64,000 bases of DNA. Origin: an uncultured Polaribacter sp. (GTDB taxonomy: Bacteria; Bacteroidota; Bacteroidia; Flavobacteriales; Flavobacteriaceae). Both the position numbers and the translations under genes were made by a program. Shown in pieces: positions 35,911 to 45,225 of the stretch. The stretch covers positions 1,267,501 through 1,331,500 of the forward strand of contig OX044355.1 in NCBI GenBank assembly GCA_943846595.1, written 5' to 3'. The notes below the pieces were generated by a model. The model saw only the letters and a list, made by a program, of their open reading frames with translations. It did no database searches and was not told where the DNA came from. Position 1 is the first letter of the stretch. Every line of letters starts with the position of its first letter.

Positions 35911-38900
35911 TTAAGCTGTTAATTTTTCTGTACGTTCCTCTCTAGCAATTCGCTCTAATGCCTTCTTATAATCTTTTGGGAAGACTTTAATGAAGTTCAA
36001 TTTCTCGGTTTCCCAATTTTGAAGTAATTTTTCTGCTAAAGTACTTTCTGTATATTCATAATGCTGGGTGATGTCTGCTTTCAGTTCCTCAAAGTCTGCA
36101 GCAACTAAGGTGTCCAAATCAATCATTTCTAAGTTACACAGATAGTCAGAGAATTCATTATTTTTATTATATACGTATGCAATACCACCACTCATTCCTG
36201 CGGCAAAATTTCGACCTGTTTTTCCTAGAACAACCACTTTTCCACCGGTCATGTATTCACAACCATGATCTCCAACCCCCTCTACAACAGTTGTAATCCC
36301 CGAATTTCTTACAGCAAAACGTTCTCCTGCAATTCCGTTGATGTAGGCTTCTCCTTTAATAGCACCATAGAAACAAACGTTTCCAACTATCACATTGTCT
36401 TCAGCAACAAAGGTAGCTTCTTTGGGTTTCTTTACTATTATTTTGGCGCCAGATAAACCTTTTCCTAAGTAATCATTGGCTTCTCCTTCTAGCTTTAAAG
36501 TAATTCCTTTGGTAGAAAAAGCACCAAAACTTTGACCAGCAGATCCTTTAAAATTTAAAGATAAAGCATCTTCTGGTAAACCATCTTCGCCGTGTATTTT
36601 AGAGATTTCGTTGCTAATAATAGCTCCTAATGTTCGATCTGTATTTTGAATTGGATAAGATAAATTGACTATTTTTTTATTAATGATTGCTGATTTGGCA
36701 TCGTTTAGAATTTGCATGTCCAATACATTTTCTAAATTATGATTTTGTTTCTCTGAATTTGAAAGGGTTGTGGTTGCTTCACTTTCCGGTTGGTGTAATA
36801 TAGCAGCAATTTCAATTCCTTTTGCTTTGTAATGCTGAACTGCATTCTTTGCATTTATTTTATGGGTTTGTCCCACCATTTCTTTCAAGGTTCTAAAACC
36901 AAGACTCGCCATGATTTGTCGTAACTCCTCGGCAACAAAATACATATAGTTGATCACGTGTTCTGGAGTCCCTTTAAAATTCTTACGAAGTTCAGGGTCT
37001 TGGGTTGCAATTCCAACAGGACAGGTGTTTAAGTGACATGCACGCATCATAATACATCCCGAGGCTACAAGCGGTGCGGTTGCAAAACCAAATTCTTCTG
37101 CACCTAATAAGGCTGCAATGGCAACATCCCTTCCTGTTTTTAATTGACCATCACATTCTAGAGCGACTCTCCCTCTTAGATTGTTCATAACCAAGGTCTG
37201 TTGTGCTTCTGCCAGACCTAATTCCCAAGGCAAACCTGCATGTTTTAAAGAGGTGAGTGGGGAAGCCCCAGTTCCACCATCAAAACCAGAAATTAAAATA
37301 ACATCTGCCTTTGCTTTTGCGACCCCTGCAGCAATGGTTCCAACGCCTACTTTGGAGACTAATTTCACATTGATTCTTGCTTCACGATTGGCATTTTTTA
37401 AATCGAAAATAAGCTGAGCTAAGTCTTCAATCGAATAAATATCGTGATGCGGTGGGGGAGATATTAACCCCACATAAGGTGTCGAATTTCGAACTTCGGC
37501 AATCCAAGGCAATACCTTTTCTCCGGGCAATTGTCCGCCCTCACCTGGTTTTGCACCTTGTGCCATTTTAATCTGTATCTCTTTGGCATTGGTTAAGTAG
37601 TTGCTAGTAACTCCAAACCTTCCTGAGGCTACTTGCTTGATAGCACTGTTTTTCCAGTCGCCATTTTTTTCTTTTGAAAAACGATTTTTATGTTCTCCTC
37701 CTTCACCAGAATTGCTTTTTCCACCAATTCGATTCATCGCAATGGCCAAGTTTTCATGGGCTTCTTGACTGATAGATCCATAGGACATAGCTCCTGTTTT
37801 AAATCGTTTTACGATTTCTGTCCAAGGTTCTACTTCTTCTATTGATATTGGGTCGAGGTTGTTGAATTCAAACAAGCCTCTAATGGTCATTAAATTTTTA
37901 TTCTGGTTGTTAATTTCATCAGCATAGATCTGATAACTATCCACATTTTTTTGACGCACTGCTTCTTGTAATTTAGAAACCGTTGTTGGATTAAACATGT
38001 GTTTTTCACCATTTCTTCTCCAGCGATATTCACCACCAATTTCTAAAGGAAGTGCATCTTTGAAGCTTTCTAGTTTAAACGCTTTCTGAAATCTTTTCTG
38101 AATGTCCTTGTCTAAAACGACCAATCCAATTCCGCCAATTCTAGTCGGAGTGTTTGGGAAATATTTTCCAACAAATGCTTTCTTTAATCCTAAAGCTTCA
38201 AAAATTTGAGAAGCACGGTAGGAGTGGAGTGTAGAAATTCCGATTTTATTCATAATCTTCAGAATTCCTTTTCCAATCGCCTTGTTGTAGTTTTTAACAG
38301 CAACTTCGGCATCTATTCCTTTAATCACGTTTGTCTTTACTTGGTCACGAATGATTTCGTTGACTAAGTAGGGATTAATGGCACTGGCACCATAACCAAA
38401 TAAGGTTGCAAAATGATGCGGTTCTCTTGGCTCTGCAGATTCAATTACAATTCCGAACTTCGATCTTTTTTGTTTTTTGTTTAACGAGTGATTTACATAG
38501 GAACAGGCCATTAATGCAGGGATCGGAGCGTTGTCTTCGTCTACACCTCTATCGGAAAGGATAATGATATTGGCACCTTCGAAAATAGCCATTTCACAGG
38601 CAACTAAGATATCATCCAATGCTTTTTCCAATCCGTTAACTCCTTTTGAAATCGGATACAACATTGGGATCACAACCGATTTAAAGTCGGGATGTTTTAG
38701 GTTTTTAAGTTTGTCTAAATCATCATTAGAGATGACTGGATTTTGAATGCGTAATTTTTTTGCTTGTTCTGGAATGACATCAAAAATGTTACGATCACCC
38801 CCAATTGCCAAACTAATATCGGTAATTATTTCTTCACGAATTCCGTCTAAAGGTGGATTGGTGACTTGTGCGAAAAGTTGCTTGAAATAATTGTAGAGCA

Positions 38901-40419
38901 GTTGCGGTTTGTCTGAAAGTACAGCCAGTGGCGTATCGATTCCCATAGAACCTAAAGCTTCTTTGGATTGTGTTGCCATGGGATTGATTACAGTAGAAAT
39001 GTCTTCTAAGGTATATCCAAAAACACGCAAACGTGTGTCGTACTTTGTTGCTTCAATCGGACAAGTATTATTAGTATAAGGTACTTCAGAAAGTGGAAGT
39101 GTATGGGTATCTACCCATTCTTTATAGGGTTTTTGAGAAACAATTTCATTTTTTATTTCTTCATCTTCAATAATTCTACCAGCATTCATATCTACCAAAA
39201 ACATTTTTCCTGGCTCTAAACGACCATGGCTTTTTACATTTTCGGGTTTTACATCTACTACACCAATTTCTGAAGACATGATGACAAAACCGTCTTTGGT
39301 TTCGGTATATCGAGAAGGTCTTAATCCATTTCGATCTAACAATGCTCCAATGAAATTCCCATCGGTAAAAGGAACTGAGGCAGGACCATCCCAAGGTTCC
39401 ATGATGCAGGAGTTGTACTCATAGAATGCTTTTTTATCTTCCGACATGGTTTGGTGTTTTTCCCATGCTTCAGGAACTAACATCATCATGACTTCTGGTA
39501 AAGATCTCCCTGTCATCAATAACAGTTCTACAACCAAATCCATGGAAGCAGAATCGGATTGTCCTTCACTTACAATTGGAAATATTTTTTTGATGTCTTC
39601 ACCAAATAAATCGCTTTTCATGATTTCCTCGCGCGCCTTCATTCGATTCACGTTTCCACGTAGCGTATTGATTTCTCCATTGTGACACATGTATCGGAAC
39701 GGCTGTGCCAAACTCCAAGCAGGAAATGTATTGGTGGAGAAGCGCTGGTGTACTAGTGCCAATCTTGTTACTACATCTTCTTCTTTTAAATCCTTATAGT
39801 AGCGCCCTATGTCTTCAGGAATTAAAAGTCCTTTGTAAATGAGGGTTGTGGTTGAAAAACTTGGTAAATAGAAATAATCTCTTTGTGATAATTTAGATTT
39901 TGAGATGATGTGTTCTGCAATTTTTCTTGCAGCAAATAATTTGGCATTGAATGCTAAGTCGGACAGTTCTTGATCATTCTTATCGACAAAAATTTGTTTT
40001 ATTTTAGGTTCTGATTTTGCAGCAATTTCACCAATACTAGAAGTATCTACAGGAACATCTCTCCAGCCAATAATGCGCAAACCTTGTTTTTTGATTTCAT
40101 CTTCAAAAGCGGCAATACAAAAGTTACTTTGATTAGAACTTCTTGGTAAAAAAACCATTCCAACAGCATATTCTTTTGGAGCTGGAAGACCGAAGTTGCA
40201 AACACGTTTGAAGAAATCATGTGGAATATCAATTAAAATTCCTGCGCCATCCCCTGTTCTTCCGTCCGAGCTAACTGCGCCTCTATGTTCTAGTTTCACA
40301 AGAATCTCTAAAGCATTATGAATGATTTTATTCGATTTTTTTCCTTTAAGATTACAGATAAAACCAGCACCACAATTGGCGGTTTCGAATTCAGGTAAAT
40401 AGAGGCCTTGTTGTTTCAT
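35911..40419 (-). CDS. gltB: Glutamate synthase large subunit
   Basis: 1502 residues, usual length for GltB. The Ntn amidotransferase nucleophile is Cys16 (NCGAGF), exposed after removal of a 15-residue propeptide. A central domain, an FMN-binding synthase domain (GEGGEHKNRF, PGEGGQLPGEKV, SGFDGGTGASPL), the 3Fe-4S cysteines C-x5-C-x4-C in CIMMRACHLNTCPVG, and a C-terminal beta-helix with Gly repeats follow. It is part of the co-oriented nitrogen block. Confidence 0.98.
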   Translation of the reverse strand: MKQQGLYLPEFETANCGAGFICNLKGKKSNKIIHNALEILVKLEHRGAVSSDGRTGDGAGILIDIPHDFFKRVCNFGLPAPKEYAVGMVFLPRSSNQSNFCIAAFEDEIKKQGLRIIGWRDVPVDTSSIGEIAAKSEPKIKQIFVDKNDQELSDLAFNAKLFAARKIAEHIISKSKLSQRDYFYLPSFSTTTLIYKGLLIPEDIGRYYKDLKEEDVVTRLALVHQRFSTNTFPAWSLAQPFRYMCHNGEINTLRGNVNRMKAREEIMKSDLFGEDIKKIFPIVSEGQSDSASMDLVVELLLMTGRSLPEVMMMLVPEAWEKHQTMSEDKKAFYEYNSCIMEPWDGPASVPFTDGNFIGALLDRNGLRPSRYTETKDGFVIMSSEIGVVDVKPENVKSHGRLEPGKMFLVDMNAGRIIEDEEIKNEIVSQKPYKEWVDTHTLPLSEVPYTNNTCPIEATKYDTRLRVFGYTLEDISTVINPMATQSKEALGSMGIDTPLAVLSDKPQLLYNYFKQLFAQVTNPPLDGIREEIITDISLAIGGDRNIFDVIPEQAKKLRIQNPVISNDDLDKLKNLKHPDFKSVVIPMLYPISKGVNGLEKALDDILVACEMAIFEGANIIILSDRGVDEDNAPIPALMACSYVNHSLNKKQKRSKFGIVIESAEPREPHHFATLFGYGASAINPYLVNEIIRDQVKTNVIKGIDAEVAVKNYNKAIGKGILKIMNKIGISTLHSYRASQIFEALGLKKAFVGKYFPNTPTRIGGIGLVVLDKDIQKRFQKAFKLESFKDALPLEIGGEYRWRRNGEKHMFNPTTVSKLQEAVRQKNVDSYQIYADEINNQNKNLMTIRGLFEFNNLDPISIEEVEPWTEIVKRFKTGAMSYGSISQEAHENLAIAMNRIGGKSNSGEGGEHKNRFSKEKNGDWKNSAIKQVASGRFGVTSNYLTNAKEIQIKMAQGAKPGEGGQLPGEKVLPWIAEVRNSTPYVGLISPPPHHDIYSIEDLAQLIFDLKNANREARINVKLVSKVGVGTIAAGVAKAKADVILISGFDGGTGASPLTSLKHAGLPWELGLAEAQQTLVMNNLRGRVALECDGQLKTGRDVAIAALLGAEEFGFATAPLVASGCIMMRACHLNTCPVGIATQDPELRKNFKGTPEHVINYMYFVAEELRQIMASLGFRTLKEMVGQTHKINAKNAVQHYKAKGIEIAAILHQPESEATTTLSNSEKQNHNLENVLDMQILNDAKSAIINKKIVNLSYPIQNTDRTLGAIISNEISKIHGEDGLPEDALSLNFKGSAGQSFGAFSTKGITLKLEGEANDYLGKGLSGAKIIVKKPKEATFVAEDNVIVGNVCFYGAIKGEAYINGIAGERFAVRNSGITTVVEGVGDHGCEYMTGGKVVVLGKTGRNFAAGMSGGIAYVYNKNNEFSDYLCNLEMIDLDTLVAADFEELKADITQHYEYTESTLAEKLLQNWETEKLNFIKVFPKDYKKALERIAREERTEKLTA

Positions 40420-40567
40420 TTTGTTGAATAATTTTCGTAAAATTAGTATTTTTATTGAAAATAATTCAATGATTTAGGTGTTTTGATTTTGTTTTTATTG
40501 AGATGACGGATAAAAGGTAAGAAAAATGAAATAATCATAAATAAGGCATTTTATTTTGTGATATTCA

Positions 40568-40611
40568 TAAAAAGCACAAAAAGCCTACAGGATTTCTTCC
40601 TGTAGGCTTTA
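40568..40611 (-). terminator. Terminator downstream of the first amt gene
   Basis: A 13-bp perfect stem aaagcctacagga / tcctgtaggcttt (40580-40610) with a 5-nt loop is followed on the minus strand by a T-rich tract, 23 bp beyond the stop. It separates amt from gltB. Confidence 0.9.
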
Positions 40612-40633
40612 AAAAGCTATTTTTTATTCGAAC

Positions 40634-41872
40634 CTAGTGTTCGTTCAATCTAAAATCTGGATAGGCGTCCATTCCATGTTCATGTGCATCCAATCCTTCC
40701 AATTCTTCTTTCTCACTCACTCGAATACCGATGGTTTTCTTTAGGGTATAAATAATGATAAAGGAAGTAATGATACAAAAGATAGCATATGCTGAAATTC
40801 CTAATAATTGACTTAAAAATTGTGATCCACTAGCAAGGTTTCCGAAAATACCGACAGCTAAGGTTCCCCAAATTCCACATACTAGGTGGACTGCTATGGC
40901 TCCAACAGGATCATCTAATTTTAATTTGTCAATTAAGCTTACGGCAAATACAATGAATGCACCAGCAATTCCACCAATTAAAATGGCATCTGTTGGCGAC
41001 ATTTGATCTGCACCTGCTGTTATAGCTACCAAACCACCAAGGATTCCGTTTAAAAACATGGTTAAATCTAAGTTTTTGTACATGATGGTAGAAACTAATG
41101 AAGCAATCACACCTCCTGCAGCAGCAGCTAAACAGGTGGTAACCAAGGTTAAAGAGGTTGCACCAGGGTCTGCAGATAATACAGAACCTCCGTTAAATCC
41201 AAACCAACCCAACCAAAGGATTAAAACTCCAGCGGTGGCTAGTGGTATATTATGACCAGGGATTGCTTGAATTTTTCCGTTCTTAAATTTTCCAATTCGA
41301 GAACCAAGTAAGCATACGGCTATTAAAGCTGCCCATCCTCCTACAGAGTGTACTAACGTAGACCCTGCAAAATCATAAAAAGGCGTGTCTAATTGATATA
41401 AAAATCCCTTTCCCCATTTCCATGATCCGGCGATTGGATATACCAATCCTACATATAGAATTGTAAAAATCATAAAAGGTAAGATTTTCATTCTTTCAGC
41501 AACAGCTCCAGAAACAATCGTTGCTGCAGTGGCTGCAAACATTCCTTGAAATAAGAAATCGGTCCAGAATGTGTATCCCTTATTGTAGGCCAAATCTAAG
41601 GCACCGTCTTTTAAAGGTGCGGAGATTCCGAAAATAAAATCACCTAAATAACCCGAAGCGTTAGCGCCCCAAGTTGGGTACATTAGGTTAAATCCAACTA
41701 AGGCATATAATAAGAGCCCAACTGTAATGATAAAAATATTCTTGAATAAGATATTGATGGTGTTTTTTTGTCTTGTCAATCCGATTTCTAAAAAAGCGAA
41801 ACCTAAATGCATAAAGAAAACCAGTGCTGTACACAGCATCATCCATACATTATTAATTGTAAGTAATTCCAT
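40634..41872 (-). CDS. amt: Ammonium transporter (Amt), copy 1
   Basis: 412 residues, about 11 membrane segments. Both pore histidines are present, in FAGSTLVHSVGGW and GAIAVHLVCGIWG, with the family blocks WLGWFGFNGGS and GALDLAY. It conducts ammonium across the inner membrane. The gene lies 19 bp after the PII gene, the classic glnK-amt arrangement in which PII blocks the channel when nitrogen is sufficient. Confidence 0.96.
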   Translation of the reverse strand: MELLTINNVWMMLCTALVFFMHLGFAFLEIGLTRQKNTINILFKNIFIITVGLLLYALVGFNLMYPTWGANASGYLGDFIFGISAPLKDGALDLAYNKGYTFWTDFLFQGMFAATAATIVSGAVAERMKILPFMIFTILYVGLVYPIAGSWKWGKGFLYQLDTPFYDFAGSTLVHSVGGWAALIAVCLLGSRIGKFKNGKIQAIPGHNIPLATAGVLILWLGWFGFNGGSVLSADPGATSLTLVTTCLAAAAGGVIASLVSTIMYKNLDLTMFLNGILGGLVAITAGADQMSPTDAILIGGIAGAFIVFAVSLIDKLKLDDPVGAIAVHLVCGIWGTLAVGIFGNLASGSQFLSQLLGISAYAIFCIITSFIIIYTLKKTIGIRVSEKEELEGLDAHEHGMDAYPDFRLNEH

Positions 41873-41891
41873 AATTTAATTTTGTAAAAGT

Positions 41892-42230
41892 TTAGTTTAA
41901 TGTTTCTCCGCCTTTTTCGCCTGTTCTAATTCTGTAAGCTTCCTTGATGTCGCTTACAAAAATTTTCCCATCTCCAACATTTCCTGTTCCTGCAGCATCT
42001 ATGATGGTTTTTATGGTGATGGCTTCAAAGTCATCATTAACAACTATTGAGATGTATCTTCTTTGGATGTCGCTTGTGCTATAGCTAACTCCTCTATAAA
42101 CATGTCCTTCTTGTTCGTTTCCTAAACCCGTAACATCCCAATAAGAAAAGAAGTTGACTCCCACTTCATGCAGTGCATCTCGCACGGCGCTGAATTTCGA
42201 TTTTCTGATAATCGCTTCGATTTTTTTCAT
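41892..42230 (-). CDS. glnK: PII nitrogen regulatory protein
   Basis: 112 residues, full-length PII. The N-terminal MKKIEAIIRKSKF, the T-loop with Tyr50 in VYRGVSY (equivalent to the uridylylated Tyr51), GTGNVGDGKIFV and RIRTGE are all conserved. The T-loop tip (GLGNEQEGH, then STSDIQRRY) differs from proteobacterial GlnB/GlnK, so its binding to partners may differ. It senses ATP/ADP and 2-oxoglutarate and very probably controls the Amt encoded next to it. Confidence 0.95.
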   Translation of the reverse strand: MKKIEAIIRKSKFSAVRDALHEVGVNFFSYWDVTGLGNEQEGHVYRGVSYSTSDIQRRYISIVVNDDFEAITIKTIIDAAGTGNVGDGKIFVSDIKEAYRIRTGEKGGETLN

Positions 42231-42577
42231 GATATTTTAAATTAAATTGTTTTAGAATAAGGTGATTATAATCTGTAAATTAAACCTTCAATTTTTAGAG
42301 GTAATGATTTATTTATGTTAGAATTTAAATATTTATATGGTAGTATTTTTCCTTATTTTCTTTATAATCTGGTAAAAGTAGTCCATAATCTTAAAATAAT
42401 TTAACAAAAAACAACTTTTGAAAATATTTTTACGATGAATATAAAAAAAAGATATTAAAAATTAAAGAACTACAATCCATAGGATTAATTTTGTTATATT
42501 CATAAAACTAGAATAAACCTGTAAAAATTAAATTTCACAGGTTTGTTAAAAATAATTATTTTTTAATGTAAATTCTT
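42231..42577. other. 347-bp non-coding stretch between the PII gene and the second amt
   Basis: It should hold the promoter of the glnK-amt unit, but I find no clean TAnnTTTG on the minus strand. A terminator-like hairpin is at 42515-42544. No gene is seen; the sequence is very AT-rich. Confidence 0.5.
42515..42544 (-). terminator. Probable terminator of the second amt gene
   Basis: An 8-bp stem aaacctgt / acaggttt with a 14-nt loop lies 33 bp beyond the stop; the T run that follows is short. Confidence 0.5.
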
Positions 42578-43888
42578 TTACTTATCACCTTCAATTTCTC
42601 TTTCTCTTTTTCCTGGATATGCAATAGAACCATGTTCAGAAATATCTAAGCCTTCAATTTCTACATCTTTATTAACACGCAATCCAATTGTAGCCTTTAG
42701 TACTCCTAAAACAACAAAAGATAAAAGAACTGCCCATGCTGCATATGCTAAAACTCCGATTGCTTGTGCACCTAATTGAGAAGCATCGCCACCATTGAAT
42801 AAACCAATAGCAGTATCTCCATCTACACCCCAGAGTCCAATTACTAAAGTACCCCAAGCACCGGCAACACCGTGAACAGAAGCGGCTCCAATAGCATCAT
42901 CAATTTTTAATTTTTTTTCTATAAATTCAATAGAGAATACAACAATAATACCTCCAATTAAACCTGCGAGTACAGCTCCTCCAGCTGTCATATTTCCACA
43001 TCCAGCAGTTATACTAACTAATCCAGCCAAAGCACCATTTAAAGTTTGTGCTAAGTTTGGTTTTCCGTACCAAATCCAAGTAGTTATTAGTGCACCAAGT
43101 CCACCTGCTGCTGCTGCTAAATTTGTAATCAATACAACATTAGATGCGCCAATTGCATCAGCACCTCCCCATGCTAATTGAGAGCCACCATTAAATCCAA
43201 ACCAACCTAACCAAAGGATAAATACTCCTAAAGTTGCTAATATTTGGTTATGGCCAGGTATAGGCATAACTTTTCCGTTTACATATTTTCCAATTCTTGG
43301 ACCAACCATAAAAGCAGCAACTAATGCAGCCCATCCTCCTACAGAGTGAACAATTGAAGAACCAGCAAAGTCAATAAATTCAGCAGGCATGATAGAAAGA
43401 TCATTTAACCATCCACCGTTCCATTCCCATCCACCAGCTATTGGATAGATCATTGCTGTCATTACGATTGAGAAAATAATATATGTAGAATACTTTGTTC
43501 TTCCTGCAATAGCTCCAGATACTATTGTAGCAGTTGTTGCTGCGAACATTGTCTGGAAGAATAAATCGGCTCCTTCTCCCTGGAATAAACCGCTCCAGAA
43601 AAACCATCCGTTTGAAGTGTCTCCATACATTAAAGAATATCCTACTAGCCAATATGAAAGGGATCCTACACAAATGTCTAGGATATTTTTCATTGCAATA
43701 TTTACTGCATTTTTAGATCGAGTCATACCAGCTTCTACCAAAGTAAAACCGGCTTGCATAAAGAAAACTAAGATTCCCGCAATTAGCATCCATAGCATTC
43801 CCATGTCTCCATTTATTTGCGCAACTTGTGCTGCTAATTCTGCAGTTGTTGCGGCTTTTTCTTGAATTATTGTTATAAGCAAGCTCAT
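42578..43888 (-). CDS. amt: Ammonium transporter (Amt), copy 2
   Basis: 436 residues with an N-terminal extension compared with copy 1. The pore histidines are in FAGSSIVHSVGGW and GAASVHGVAGAWG, with WLGWFGFNGGS shared. The C-terminal tail (DVEIEGLDISEHG) is the PII-contact region, also present in copy 1 (EELEGLDAHEHG). It follows the porin gene on the same strand with an 87-bp gap holding a hairpin. Confidence 0.96.
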   Translation of the reverse strand: MSLLITIIQEKAATTAELAAQVAQINGDMGMLWMLIAGILVFFMQAGFTLVEAGMTRSKNAVNIAMKNILDICVGSLSYWLVGYSLMYGDTSNGWFFWSGLFQGEGADLFFQTMFAATTATIVSGAIAGRTKYSTYIIFSIVMTAMIYPIAGGWEWNGGWLNDLSIMPAEFIDFAGSSIVHSVGGWAALVAAFMVGPRIGKYVNGKVMPIPGHNQILATLGVFILWLGWFGFNGGSQLAWGGADAIGASNVVLITNLAAAAGGLGALITTWIWYGKPNLAQTLNGALAGLVSITAGCGNMTAGGAVLAGLIGGIIVVFSIEFIEKKLKIDDAIGAASVHGVAGAWGTLVIGLWGVDGDTAIGLFNGGDASQLGAQAIGVLAYAAWAVLLSFVVLGVLKATIGLRVNKDVEIEGLDISEHGSIAYPGKREREIEGDK

Positions 43889-43918
43889 ATTTATTTAGTT
43901 TTAAAATTCTTTTTAGAT

Positions 43919-43951
43919 GACCTACGAAGTCTGAACTTCGTAGGTTTTTTT
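43919..43951. terminator. Hairpin between the porin and second amt gene
   Basis: A perfect 10-bp stem cctacgaagt / acttcgtagg with a 4-nt loop. Its T run is on the plus strand, whereas both flanking genes are on the minus strand. Confidence 0.5.
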
Positions 43952-43975
43952 CTTTTTTCTTTTTCAGAGAATTAA

Positions 43976-44959
43976 TTAGAAAGAATATACAGCAGCAAGA
44001 GCAAAAGAGCTTAACGCTTTGTCACCTACAAATGCTGCCTCAGAAGCAGAGTCTAATCTTAATTCTGGAATGATTGTTAAAGAACCTATAGTGTAATTAC
44101 CTGTTAAAGTAGTTGCAAATACACTAGAGTCTTCTACACCAGTTCCGATTGCTCCAAAATCTCCATCTTCTACAAAGTATTCTGTTCTTAACCCAATCTT
44201 AAATGAATCTGAAGTTGCGATTTGTGGGTATAATGCTGCACCATAGAATCCTGGAGCTTCATCTCCTGAAAAGTAGGCTGCGTTTACACCTAAAAAGAAT
44301 GTTTCTGATACATCAAAACCACCTGTGAAATCTACTTCATAAGCTCCTGAGTCGTACAAGAAGTTAAAGTATTGACCAGAAAGACCTAATTGAGCTCCGA
44401 AAGCATAGTTCCCTGTTGGGTTGAATTCTGTAGCATCTGTAGGATTCATAATCGCTAACATCAAAGAAGTGTTTTCTGATAACGTGAAATCTGCTTTTAA
44501 TCCAGTATGGCTAAATGGTCCATAAGAGAATAAGTAAGAAGTACTGTAGTTAAAGTTCGCAGCTGGTGAAATTACTTCATACCCTAAAAAAGTATTAAAG
44601 TTACCCATCGTAAGTTTTACTTTATCACTTACATTCCAGTATGCATATAATTGATTCACAATTGATGAATTTCCTACAGAGTTAAAAACGGCATCTACTC
44701 CTCTTGGTCCGTATACCATGTCTGCAACAAAACCAACTTTCTCTCCTTCGTATGCAACAACTAAATTAATCATACCTAAAGCAAAACCTGGCTGATTGGC
44801 AAAAGAGCTACCTGGAGCTGTGTCATAATTACCTCCGCTGATATTTCCTCTAAAATAAGTATCAATAGTTCCGCTTAAAGAAAATGTTTTTTCTTCTTTT
44901 TCTTGAGCTGTTCCAATAAAACTAGCTGCTAATAAAAATGTAAAAATAATTTTTTTCAT
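43976..44959 (-). CDS. Outer-membrane beta-barrel porin (BBP2-like)
   Basis: 327 residues from ATG 44959, which starts the signal peptide MKKIIFTFLLAASFIGTAQ. The mature part is made of amphipathic strands rich in Gly and aromatic residues and ends in SFALAAVYSF, a typical C-terminal barrel strand with terminal Phe. The type resembles the putative beta-barrel porin-2 family. Its place beside two Amt genes suggests it lets ammonium or other small nitrogen compounds through the outer membrane; this is inference. Upstream in-frame codons before 44959 are not needed. Confidence 0.8.
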   Translation of the reverse strand: MKKIIFTFLLAASFIGTAQEKEEKTFSLSGTIDTYFRGNISGGNYDTAPGSSFANQPGFALGMINLVVAYEGEKVGFVADMVYGPRGVDAVFNSVGNSSIVNQLYAYWNVSDKVKLTMGNFNTFLGYEVISPAANFNYSTSYLFSYGPFSHTGLKADFTLSENTSLMLAIMNPTDATEFNPTGNYAFGAQLGLSGQYFNFLYDSGAYEVDFTGGFDVSETFFLGVNAAYFSGDEAPGFYGAALYPQIATSDSFKIGLRTEYFVEDGDFGAIGTGVEDSSVFATTLTGNYTIGSLTIIPELRLDSASEAAFVGDKALSSFALAAVYSF

Positions 44960-45054
44960 AATGTGTGTTCTTTTAGTTAATGAAGGGTCAAATGTATAAA
45001 TTAAATATTCAAAAACAAGGCTATGTATTTTTAAAAAGGCATTTTTAAAGAGTA

Positions 45055-45225
45055 TACCCTCAAAAAAAAGGGGGGTAAAATGATTATAATGCAATTCTAT
45101 TAAAATCATAGGGTATAAATAATAGGGTCTATTAAAAAAATAATTGATTTAATTATGAAACTGATAAAAATGCATTTAGCGAAAAAAAAATATTTTTATT
45201 GTACTTTTGGGGGTATGAAATACCC
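45055..45225. promoter_or_regulatory. Cluster of GGGTA/TACCC half-sites between the porin and TruA-family genes
   Basis: Half-sites lie at 45055-45059 (TACCC), 45073-45077 (GGGTA), 45111-45115 (GGGTA), 45124-45128 (GGGTC), 45211-45215 (GGGTA) and 45221-45225 (TACCC); the last two form an inverted pair over a start codon. This may be an operator region; the regulator is unknown. Confidence 0.4.
45202..45209 (+). promoter_or_regulatory. Bacteroidota -7 promoter element for the TruA-family gene
   Basis: TACTTTTG matches TAnnTTTG exactly but ends only 5 bp before ATG 45215, so the transcript would be nearly leaderless. Confidence 0.35.

Noticed and set aside
45155..45214. Longer N-terminus for the TruA-family protein
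   Set aside because: It would be Lys-rich and unlike the family, and an exact promoter element lies inside it.
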